Of a stretch of DNA of 64,000 bases, positions 23,705 through 33,490 are shown piece by piece. Origin of the DNA: Rhodosorus marinus (Eukaryota > Rhodophyta > Stylonematophyceae > Stylonematales > Stylonemataceae). The translations under genes were made by a program, and so were the position numbers. The stretch's first letter is position 1. Every line of letters starts with the position of its first letter. The notes below the pieces were generated by a model. The model made no database searches. It was not told the origin of the DNA and was given only the letters and a program-made list of their open reading frames with translations. The stretch covers positions 2,951,001-3,015,000 of the forward strand of contig JAMWBK010000001.1 of NCBI GenBank assembly GCA_029953675.1, given 5' to 3'.

Positions 23705-24061
23705 TTTGTCTTTTGGTTTTACGAGAATGGACAGTATAGAGCCTCCTCAAAGTGTTGCTTCTTCGTTGGTCTGAATTGATCTCCCATGAAGTTCTCAGTT
23801 CCACTTCTTCTTCAGGTTTATGCAGAGCCTAACTACCCTGAGAAGCGAGATTACAAGACGCTGATGACGCGCGTCTACAAACAAAGCAGCGTTTGAGCGC
23901 CACAGGGTCAAAGAAAGCTCCGTGAGCAGACTATCTAGACGCCCTGCGTCGTTGCGAAAGATACCTCGCAGCCAGCGAGAACCTACACTATCTATCATGC
24001 AGCATTCCCGTCGCTCTTTCGCCGGCGATATTGGTGCCATCTGCTTTCGTTTGCCTGACTT
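23702..24061 (+). repeat. 161-bp family repeat, copy 1, interrupted
   Basis: The head (23702-23811: tcttttgtcttttggttt ... gttctcagttcc) starts at the last bases of the 5S gene. The tail (about 23999-24061: cgctctttcgcc ... cgtttgcctgacttg) is separated from it by about 187 bp absent from copies 2 and 3, so copy 1 carries an insertion, or the other two a deletion. Confidence 0.8.
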
Positions 24062-24221
24062 GTCTTTTGTCTTTTGGTTTTATGAGAATGGACAGTATAG
24101 AGCCTCCTCAAAGTGTTGCGTCTTCTTTGGTCTGGACTAGTCTCCCATAAGTTCTCAGTTCCAGTTCCTGCCGTTCTTTCGCCGGCGGTATTGGTGCCAT
24201 CTGCTTTCGTTTGCCTGACTT
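24062..24221 (+). repeat. 161-bp repeat, copy 2
   Basis: Over 90 percent identical by eye to copy 3. Contains gagaatggacagtatagagc, cctcctcaaagtgttgc, ctcccataagttctcagttcc, tttcgccggcggtattgg and ctgctttcgtttgcctgact. No 5S sequence precedes it. No coding frame shared among copies. Confidence 0.85.
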
Positions 24222-24382
24222 ATCTTTTGTCTTTTGGTTTTATGAGAATGGACAGTATAGAGCCTCCTCAAAGTGTTGCTTCTTCTTTCGTCTGGACTAA
24301 TCTCCCATAAGTTCTCAGTTCCAATTCCTACCGCTCTTTCGCCGTCGGTATTGGTACCATCTGGTTTCGTTTGCCAGACTTC
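24222..24382 (+). repeat. 161-bp repeat, copy 3
   Basis: Head-to-tail with copy 2 and ending tttcgtttgccagacttc. Strong conservation of all three copies despite no coding capacity suggests recent duplication or a transcribed structured RNA. Confidence 0.85.
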
Positions 24383-24946
24383 AGACCTATTTACAGCTTG
24401 TGACTTCTTTGGCTGTCCCTCGAGGGAACTCTTGTCTGTTTTTCATCATCTCCATGCGTTTCGCAAGGCAAGGCTGAAGCATCGTTTCTTAAAACTCAGA
24501 TTGGTAGCAACTGGTCAATGAACCGAGATACGCAAGCTCAGGTCTCTCAAACTTTCACTGATCCCATCCATCCGTTCACGTCGAACAAGCCTGTAGAGTG
24601 ATGGCTCGAAGGCATCGTCTTGGACGCGTGGAGTTAGGACGGCTTCACGACTTCAGAGTCTGGAGTTTGTGATATTCGGCTGGACTTCAGCTGGAAGACG
24701 ATCTATTGCAGTCCAACCTTGCTCTAGAGTCCCTCAGGCGTATGGAGATATCATTGTTCTGTTGAGTGATTGAGAAGAAGTGCCACTTGTCGCTAACAGC
24801 TGTGAAGGTTGTCAGGGATGGAAGAGGCCAGTCAAGCTTTCAAGAACAGGTTGTCCCGTTTGAACAAGTTGGCCTCAGTTATCTGGTAGGGTTCTTGACC
24901 CTTTCAATATGCTTTACAGTTAGTTTTATCTCTAGTCTTGCCTGCT
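24383..24946. other. Spacer, no gene recognised
   Basis: Between the repeats and the 3' end of array member 4. No RRM-like or other motif seen on either strand. Confidence 0.45.
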
Positions 24947-25933
24947 TTAGCTTGCCTGCTGTACTCGTATCGTCCGTCCAAGCTTCGAGGCGAGGTCGAG
25001 CTCGTCGCAAGCTCTCAGCATTTTTTCTCTGCTGGACAGTTCGACGACGACAGAGCAGCCGGTTTCTGTGGATGTTCCGACCCTCTTGATTGATAGTTTG
25101 GTTACGGGTCCGTAGTCTTCAAGCAGTTCCTTCACAGAGCTTTGATCGATGTTCCATGGCAGGTTGTCTATTACTACCGAAGTCAACGGGCTGGGAGCGC
25201 CGAAGTCTAACGAGACAAACAAAGGAAACAGAAAACAACAAGTCAACTTCCCGAGGCAGAGTACGGCAAGTACAGGCATTTTTTGACCATGGATGAGAAG
25301 ATCTACCTTGAACTTGGTCGAGAGACAAGAAAGCAGTTACTTTCAAGCCTTTTAGAGTTGATCCTTGCAAAGCCTTGACAGCCTTCCTCGCGTCCTCTCG
25401 TGATAAGAATTGGGCGTAAACTTGTCCTAAGAAACCATCGATGCGAGCTGCTTTAGATCACGGCTTTCGTCTGCCTCTTTATGAAGCGCGTATCCCGTGT
25501 AGAATACACTTACTTGTTCCACCTTTCTCATCCTCCTTCGTTAGCAACTTCTCGACGCTGCCCACTGAACCAAGCCAAGAAGCAACGTCTTCCTTCGTAA
25601 GCGAAGAAGGTACGTTCCTAAACCACGCCCTCCTACAATCACATCGCCAAACGAGACGATCAGCTCCACGATTCCAAACCGTGGTATTGATTTCAGATCG
25701 CCAATCGTCTTTCCTCACCTCTCAAACTCTGAGCCCTCAATCTGGCTCTAGGTAGATCAAGAAGCAGTCATGACATAAACACAGACCCAGGTTTCTTAAG
25801 CAACTTTCACCTCTTCAACAGACATCTTCCCCACGGCTCTTACCTGCAGACACATCCATCTCAAACCACCAACACGATGGATGCGCGTCAATCCTGCTCT
25901 CAACGGCTCTCCATGACGAGCAACGCCTCTCAT
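24947..25933 (-). CDS. Organelle-targeted dual-RRM protein, array member 4
   Basis: Five exons (minus): 25933-25844, 25747-25719, 25632-25514, 25426-25307, 25206-24947; 205 residues; introns 86-100 nt, phases 0, 2, 1, 1. The presequence fills exon 1: it begins MRGVARHGEPLRAGLTRIHR and ends in GGLRWMCLQ. RRM1 about 40-115: RNP2 AWFRNVP, RNP1 RQVYAQF (intron between them). RRM2 about 125-202: RNP2 VVIDNLP, RNP1 TGCSVVVEL. Essentially nothing but leader plus two RRMs, so this is a minimal member. The clearest model of the array: all splice sites are canonical and every phase closes. Confidence 0.88.
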
Positions 25934-26431
25934 CAGATTCATTCTCCTCCACTTGGAATCAAAAAGAAGCTCAAAGTCTCCAGCTCAATGGAAACCGACG
26001 ACGGCTGCTGCGGAGCGGCTAAACGTAACACCCACCCGTGAAATGAAGGACGGCACGCCGCTCGCAAACCCTCACGGAGAGGTGGGACAAACGCATTCGT
26101 CTAGCGGAAACCTACTGACAGCTGCTGCGAAGCAGCAACAATTAGCTTGGACGAAAAAAATTGTCATCTTCTTTGAGATATTTTTGAGAGGCAGGCCAGT
26201 GAACGAGCTTCTTTCTCTGTGCTTTGGGTCTACTACCCAATGCCATAGACTTAGGTATGTGAGACGTATGGTGCTGCTTCTAAAGCTTCCCCCCCGTTGG
26301 GATATTGACGGCGATTGATCAAGTTAGTACTTGGGTTTTTGCATGCGGGATTGGTCTTTACATGGACGTGCTAGCGAGCCAGTCCTATTGCCCCGTATTC
26401 ATGCGTAGAGTTTTGTCTACGAGAAAACAGG
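25934..26431. other. Spacer between array members 4 and 5
   Basis: 498 bp, no coding signal. Should hold the promoter of member 4 and the 3' end of member 5. Confidence 0.5.
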
Positions 26432-27428
26432 TCAGACAAGTTCGTCCTCTGGCAAGGTGAGCGTTCTGTCTCTCTGATCCTCTCTGATGAGCTTCGCTTC
26501 GTCGAATTCCGTGGCAAGCATACATCTAACTTTGACGCCGCTTAGCTTCGCGTTGTCGAGCCTAGCGGCAGCAAGTTTAGCTCCCTCAACGGATCGGAAC
26601 TTGATCACTGCTTCAATGCCAAGATGTGCATTACGTTCGCCGATAACGACAGCGCACGCGAGAGGGGCGATGGACCTCCCCACGTCCTTGAGGTCTTGCC
26701 ACTCGACATGTGGCGGAACGTTGGTCAGGCGAACGGTTTTCGGGTCCGCAGTTGGACCTATCGCTCGCATTTCTAGATTTCCAGAATAAAACGGGTTTCA
26801 ACATCAGCTCAGCGGTGTCAATAGCTCGTCTGTTCTTCATGGGGACACGTCTTGAGTTCAAACCCACCTTCAAGATTGTCGCGATCTTGTCTCATGAAAA
26901 GACGGGCCCCCATAAAATTCTGGTAACCTAGCGTTGCAATCGCCTTTTGAGCAAATACTTTATCCGAGTACTCGACAATTGCGCGACCTACATGGAGATG
27001 AACGGGAGGGGGGACGGGGTTGGCAGTTAGCTTATAAGCAACAAAGGAACAAAAGTGTTTCCTTCAGATATCCTACCGCTGCTGTTCCCGAGCCGGTCGC
27101 GAAAGATATGAACGCTTTTCAGTCCTCCCACAGCCTGCATATGATTATGCAAGTCGCTTTCGTTTGAGGCCTGGGGTATGCCAGTCACGAACACCCTCCT
27201 CTCTGGCTTGTTCCCATGAAACTGGAAACCCTCGCTCAGCCACCTCACGGCACATCGACCGACCGCCGTGAACCCATCAGAGGTGGTATTTAACCTCTTC
27301 AAAGAGACCTGTTTTACAACCCTAAGCATCTTGCTCGTGATCAAACTGCACAGCAAAAACAGTCTCAAAGAGCCATGAGAAGCTTTCCAGCGACTTCCAA
27401 CCCGCGACGTGCGCGCCTTCCTTCCCAT
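26432..27428 (-). CDS. Organelle-targeted dual-RRM protein, array member 5
   Basis: Three exons (minus): 27428-27077, 26987-26868, 26772-26432; 270 residues from ATG 27428, or 237 from ATG 27329 (MLRVVKQVSLKRLNTTSDGF), which looks the better presequence start. RRM1: RNP2 RVFVTGIP, RNP1 GRAIVEY, with the phase-1 intron immediately before RNP1. Inter-RRM intron phase 1. RRM2: RNP2 TVRLTNVP, RNP1-like IEAVIKF. The two 5' introns found in members 1-4 and 8 are absent here, as in members 6 and 7. Confidence 0.87.
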
Positions 27429-27918
27429 TATGCCAAAAATTCAATTGCGTGGCCGTGGATGAACAATAACGCTAAATCATCCAATACATCTCCTTAAACT
27501 CATATTAAGGGTTTCTAAATCCATATATCAGAGTATACAATATTTGATTGGTAGTAATAGTCCACTATGAGCTTTCAATATATATTATTGGTTAATAGGT
27601 GAGAGGATAAGATTTTATTCGTGAATAGGCTGACATATGTGATTCTAAGATACATTATTGGTTAGTTGTCCGACCGAGACCGGTGGCCCGGAAGTGAACG
27701 GTTTGTGGATGGTGGTGGGAGAGCCGGGCTTGTGGTCTGCGGCAACCTTTGACGTGATTGCGCCCTTCGTTCCCCTTCCTCCTGTTCCGAGGCGTACAAT
27801 TTTCTGCCTAAATCGCCAGCCTCGTTCAGATCTTGCCACCGGGAGGGTAGAGGACCTGCGTTGGTGGGGTTGGGTGTGCTTGAGTAGGGGCTTAGTAGTT
27901 AAAAGAGTACATGATTGT
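27429..27918. other. Spacer between array members 5 and 6
   Basis: 490 bp, AT-rich in its first half. No gene recognised. Confidence 0.5.
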
Positions 27919-29171
27919 CTACATACCGTCGTATCCACGGTAACATCTGAACGTCTCTCCCAAGATCTTGCTTCCGTCCAGACGTTTCCGGGCGAAACCT
28001 GCCTCTTTAACAGTCTTGTAGAAAAGCACGCCTATTCTCTCGCCCACAGATACTGAACGTAGTGAACAGAATACAACTTCACCGTAGTGTTTCCCGAGGT
28101 CTTTCAGGTTCTCCCAGCTCTGGATAGGTCTTGGAACGTGCTCTACGAGCAACGCTCTTGGATTGTATTCAGCGTTCTTGAGGAGGTCATAGTAGTAGTC
28201 AAACTCCGCAGCATCTGGAAACATAGCGTAGCAGAACTTTGCGTTAGATAGGATGATCGCAACCTGCGTGCCTGTGCCACGATGGGCTTCAATTCGACTC
28301 CGAGTTTACAATTATGGTCTCTTCTCCTGTGTTGAGGTACACTGCGCCTGATTCCAATGGGCCTCTTTCCATTCAGCAGCTGTTCATTCAAAACGTCTAT
28401 CACTTTCTGCACGTCTCTTTCCTCATAGAGCTGAGCAATACCGACACCAGTGCAATCTGGAAAAGATCATATCATAAGTGATTCTTTTACGGGGTATAGG
28501 CTTCGATTAAAAATTCGAGGAGAACACTTACTTCCCCGTTCCCTGTCCTCGGTCAATTTGACCGCATGAACTGGCGCTACTGCCTCCAAGAAGTCGAACA
28601 CTTCTCTCTTGGTCGCGCTATACGGCAAGTTGAATAAAAATATCTCGTGCTCGACATTCCAGTTGGGTTCTGTATCTCTTTCGTATTTGTCTACTCTGGA
28701 GTTGTGGCGATGCCATGCCACCAAGTCGTTTCGAGTATGAACAGGACCGCTACGCGGCGCTGGATGATACGAACTAGGATGTTGATGTCCAGATGGACCC
28801 CTCTCATTTCTGTAATTATTTGGTCTGGATCTTCTCGGCTCAAATCCATCCTCAAATCTGGGATCTGGTCCCTCGTCGGCGTCGCGCTCTCTCGGCTCTA
28901 AGCCACGTCCACGCCGGTCTCCGTGACGACCAGGGCTATTATGATCATAACCGCGACTGCTTTGCCTTATTTCACCTGATGGATAGTTTTCCTCAAATCT
29001 TCGGTCAGGCCGTTGATCAGCGTCCCTCTCGCTCCGCTCTAAACCCTCAAACTGTCCTAACTCCGTATACCTCCGCACACTCCCAACGCTTGCTCCGCTC
29101 TCACTCCAAGCAGATAGTCTCCGGAAAGCCGCCACACGCGAGGTGAGATTTGAAAAGCGCGCTTGAAACAT
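27919..29171 (-). CDS. Organelle-targeted dual-RRM protein with Arg-rich linker, array member 6
   Basis: Three exons (minus): 29171-28532, 28456-28310, 28214-27919; 360 residues. The N-terminus MFQARFSNLTSRVAAFRRLS is a presequence. Residues about 36-165 are a disordered Arg/Asp/Gly/Pro-rich region with an internal near-duplicate (GLERSERDADQRPDRRFE and GLEPRERDADEGPDPRFE). RRM1 about 172-255: RNP2 IFLFNLP, RNP1 CTGVGIAQL, with the phase-1 intron between. RRM2 about 275-355: RNP2 ALLVEHVP, RNP1 RIGVLFY. The Arg-rich tract is unique in the array and could add non-specific RNA binding or condensate formation. Confidence 0.86.
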
Positions 29172-29795
29172 TAATACTTAACTTGAACATCTGGCCTCTT
29201 GAGCCGTTCCTGTCTTCACCTCAGAGCACTCCTCGCACTCCCATCCCTCCCTGTCGAAACAAGTTCTTACCGTTGAAGATGACCTCAACCAACAAATATT
29301 AAAATTGTAAATAAAAAGGAGCTTACATTTTTATAAGCCAATTAAATATAGATATAGTCAACGATTCTATCAATATGCTCGTAAATGATAAGACTATGGA
29401 ATAGACGATGGTAATAGGTCGAAACCAAACCAACTCCGTTGATGGGCGCATTGACATAACTGACGCTGTCACGGAGGGGCAGGGTAGGGTCTATGCAGAT
29501 CTTTCATTTCCCTGTCTAACCAGCTCGAAGGTACCATCCGGAGGTATCGCAGCGGCAAGGCGCAACCGCACAGTAGGTATGCTGCCCCCGGCACGACATG
29601 ACTGGTAGCAGCTAGCTGCTCCCACTGTCTGCTTGGGAGGGGGAATGGGGAGGGGAGGGGCGCGTTCGCTTTGGAACACATCCTTGTACCTGTGTACCTC
29701 TCATTCCTGAATATCCTGGATATTCCGGAACTATTGCCGGGTTGGAATTCTTTTGGTTTATCGTCCTCTACTCCTCAGCCGATTGAACAAAGCAC
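29172..29795. other. Spacer between array members 6 and 7
   Basis: 624 bp, AT-rich near 29.3 kb. No gene recognised. Confidence 0.5.
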
Positions 29796-30740
29796 CTATG
29801 CAGCGTCCGCTGACGTCCTCACTTCTTCGTGATATCCCTTGTTCTCGGTTTTATTCTGGACCTCCGCAGCTGGCTGGCTCTTACCTTTCTGTGCATTATA
29901 GTTTTCAGAATCCTTCGTGCAGAGGACCATTCTTCCATCTATGTACATTTCGTTCAGTGCGTGGTGAGCGAGCTCCACGGCGGAGCTTGATTCTAAACGG
30001 ACAATTGCAAACTTGCCAGAGTCGTCGCGATCGAAAAAGATATGGAGAGGATTAACAATAGAAGAAACAGCCATTCCTATCGTACTCATTCTGGTCTCCT
30101 CTCGGAACTTATCGAGTCTGATCCAATGAACGTTCCTTTTCCCGGTTTCTACAAGCAAGGAGCGATGCAAATATGGTTCAGCTTTGATCAGGCTGCATCC
30201 TCTACGGAAAAGAATTGTAACATACGTCTCGCCTCTCTCTCCCGCAATAGTTGAGATTGCTCTCTGAAATCAGCACTCAAGGAACTACGCCATCTACGAG
30301 CTTTCTCCGGAGACTGGAATTCGATGACAACGGAAACTTTGGCAGTGAAGAAAAGCATGCAGTTAATGCTTGATACAGTGCAGAACCTCGTGGATAGATT
30401 CATAAGCCCGCGTTTTATTACCTTGGCCTTCGTCAATGGCGTGTTTTTTGGAAGTCACGGCAGTGAATCCGGCCGCGTTTGGGACATTGGGTAGTAGTTG
30501 ACTCTCATACACTTCCTCTGGGACCCGTCTCAGCAAAACATACCTCGTTGCATCATCGACAGGATCTGCACCGTACCCTGGAATTCCAGTTCTCCGTCGG
30601 TAATTGTCCAGCCTGTCCTTGAAATGCCCCTCTGCAGACTTCACATAGCCGCGGGTCCCAATTCTATAGCTCTTCAACCATCCCGTACAGAGTTTTCTCT
30701 TCGACGAGTTCAGGGAATTTACAATTCTGCACCTCAGCAT
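29796..30740 (-). CDS. Organelle-targeted dual-RRM protein, array member 7
   Basis: Three exons (minus): 30740-30422, 30336-30226, 30148-29796; 260 residues; introns 85 and 77 nt, both phase 1. Presequence MLRCRIVNSLNSSKRKLCTG. RRM1 from about residue 66: RNP2 RYVLLRRVP, RNP1 VSVVIEF. RRM2 about 150-220: RNP2 VHWIRL, RNP1 GKFAIVRL. C-terminal ~35 residues polar/charged (Lys, Glu, Gln). Same architecture and intron placement as members 5 and 6. Confidence 0.85.
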
Positions 30741-31147
30741 GCTGTGAGATTCTTGAAAAAAAAAGTCAAGAAATTCAGGTCGAACTAAAAATCGCTGAAG
30801 TCATCCTGCGCTACAAATGGACCGCAAGTCCGCGCCTCGCTTCACTCTCCTGAGCTCCTTCCACGTCGAAACGAATGTCGAAACTGGTCGTAAGCACGCA
30901 GAATCGAATGGACCAATTACAACTCCTTATAAAATAATTATGTTTTAATTGGATTAAGCTGATAAATAAGAATAATCAATAATGGAGCTTACACACTTTT
31001 TGATTCGGCATATATCTGCTGATTAGAGTATAACTTTCATAAGCAATTTCAATTGGTCCACCCTGACCCAATAATTTACTTTTATTCTGTCATACTACAC
31101 ATACAAGTTATGGATTGGTTGGTTGGGACTGTAACTTCACACCAATC
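30741..31147. other. Spacer between array members 7 and 8
   Basis: 407 bp, no coding signal. Confidence 0.5.
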
Positions 31148-32299
31148 TCAATCTAGTTTAGCGCTGATCACGAACCCATTGAGCATTCGCTCGTCGAGCA
31201 TCTTCGCGGCCTTTGTGGCGTCACTGCTTGAGCAGAATTTTATAAGTCCGGCTCTTATCGTTCTCCCGTCTTTCCCAAGTACTTTTTCGGCAGCCAGGAC
31301 CTTTCCAAACTTTTCTCCAAGGTATCGCAGATCAGCTGCCGTCATGATCCGCGGTAGGTGCTCCAGGTAGACAACTTTTGATGGTTTCGGATCTGCCATC
31401 ATGGGGTACAAACCAATAAAATTTTGAATATGATGAGCTCCAGAAATATTCTGCTTGAGGGAAAATCGATTGATTCGTCCATGCGCAAGTGTTCCCTCAC
31501 CTCTCTCGAGCCGGCGCTTGTTCGGAAGTACGTAGATCTTGGCCTTCTCCAGTTCAGTGTCCTGAAGCTTCTCGAGGGCTTCCTTAGCGGCTTCAGGCTC
31601 AGCATATTCTACGATCGCAATTCCTATATAAGGAGAACAGCGTTCGATACGAGTCAGAGCACGGCGCGACTACGAAATGAACGCGTGGGCTAAAGTTGTA
31701 CGGTTTGGATGACCGATTGCTTGAGGACTGAATAGACCTTTCGCAAAGCCTCGCCGATCCAACCCAAAAAAATTGAGCACGTGCACCGGGACAAAAATGT
31801 GTTGCTGTTCAAAATACCAAGGCTTTTGCCGCTAGGCCTTCTCAGGACATCCGCAATGAGCACTTCCCCAACTTGTTCGAAATGTGTCTTGACGGCTTTC
31901 GGTAAGGTGTTCAGCTTTAACCTCTGAACGAGCACAGACCTGTTACCGCAGTACATAGTAAATCAGGGTCAACCGACACATCCAAAAGGTCTTCACAAGT
32001 CAAGCTATATTCATCTATTTTCACACCTCTCGAAAAAAGAAGCATCGAACTCAGCTCGCGCAGGATCCACTTCCTCGTCATGGGAATCTCTGAGCTCAAG
32101 TCCAGTATCGTAAGAAACGAGATCCTTGCCAAAGACAACAATTCCACAACAGAAATGGCAATATAAAGTTAAGATACCCTGTCCGATCATGAACATGAGA
32201 TCGGATGCCAGTGCATGTAGTTCATACCGGTACAACCGAACATGATCTACTAAAACCGCCGTACAAACGAACGCTTCTTCTTGCTAGTACCCTCAACAT
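31148..32299 (-). CDS. Organelle-targeted dual-RRM protein, array member 8
   Basis: Five exons (minus): 32299-32228, 32124-32027, 31939-31818, 31623-31501, 31392-31148; 219 residues; phases 0, 2, 1, 1. Presequence MLRVLARRSVRLYGGFSRSC fills exon 1. RRM1 from about 56: RNP2 SVLVQRL, RNP1 GIAIVEY. RRM2 about 142-215: RNP2 VVYLEHLP, RNP1 AGLIKF. The intron before RNP1 is long for the array (194 nt). The exon-2 end ...SFFER resembles ...GSEFER at the same place in member 4, one of the few sequence similarities between paralogs outside the RRMs. Confidence 0.86.
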
Positions 32300-33490
32300 A
32301 ACTTTGCAAAACAGCTGCGCCGTCCGGCATACATTAAAACCAAAAGCCCGACTGCACCTGGCTCTCCTTCAACGCATATAAACAACCACCCTCAAAACCG
32401 TCCTTCAGTATCAAAATATATCAGATAGATTCGTCATCTACCTTGAGATTCTTTCTGATCCCTCCAAGAATTCATCTTTCCTCGCATCGGTACCTCCTCT
32501 ATCACCACGCAGCTACATCCCAACCCTAGGCCTTCCAGATTTCTTAAAGAATCGAATGGCCCTCACCGCGATTTTTGACCAGGACTGACTACTACGGTGT
32601 ACGATCAAGTACTAACGAAAACAGACTGGAAGAACTTGGGCTCAAAGCGAAAGCGCTTGGAGGCTGAGTGTCTTGAAAATTTTGTAGTGGAGAGGAGCCA
32701 GTAAGTAAGAATGCTAAGGTGGAACGATCCCGGGTAATAATTTTAGGGCCACCGACTTGTTGTTGGATCTGTTGGTGTTTGCTTCCGTGCGCTGAGAGTG
32801 CTTCGGATGAGTGTGCTCCTTCTCAAAGCCCTACTCCTTAAGGGTTTAGCCACGACGAATTCTATCAGGCTAACGAACCCTCCGTGCCATAAGGTTTCCC
32901 GGAACCCCCGTCAATATGTAACGCGTTCGCGGAAAGGAGGGGGGGGGGGAGGGGAAAGGCCACAGCGATACAGTCTCTGCGCATTAGGGGAGCATCAAAT
33001 CGAGAGCGCGGCTTCAGCCGATTGTAAATTGAATCACTGTTTGACCCAATTTCTCGTGATTAGCTCGCCTTCTAGTCTCCACGACTATCGATCTTCACGC
33101 TCCTGAGCACTCAATAGTACGTCGGGACATATTGTATTCAATGCAATATGATTGGAGTATTTCGACGAATGATCATTTCTGAGATAAATTTATCAAATTA
33201 TTGATATGTTTATTCATTGAATCGATTATTATAGTGTATACGATTAAGTATAGTGTTTTAATAGATATATTTTTGTCTAGGGTTTCGTCATGATCGACTT
33301 TGGATTTGGAGGATGGTTGGGGTCGGACCTGGTTGCTGTGGATGGTTAGAGGAGGACATGGGAAGACGGACTGCAATAGTTTTTCTTCAATGAGTTGTAT
33401 ATTAGCTGATTAACACTTTTGTCCGGTGTTTCGTTGGTGTGCAGAGCTGAGATCCAGGCTGGATCGCCTTCGGATCGCGTGTAAGAGCCA
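32300..33490. other. Divergent intergenic region
   Basis: Lies between the start of array member 8 (-) and the start of the transporter (+), so it should carry both promoters. Contains a G run at 32938-32949 and an AT-rich segment 33.12-33.28 kb. No coding frame recognised. Confidence 0.5.

Noticed and set aside
23795-24040. 81-codon minus-strand frame between 5S rRNA and the repeats
   Set aside because: Lies mostly in the segment inserted in repeat copy 1 and has no RRM or other motif.
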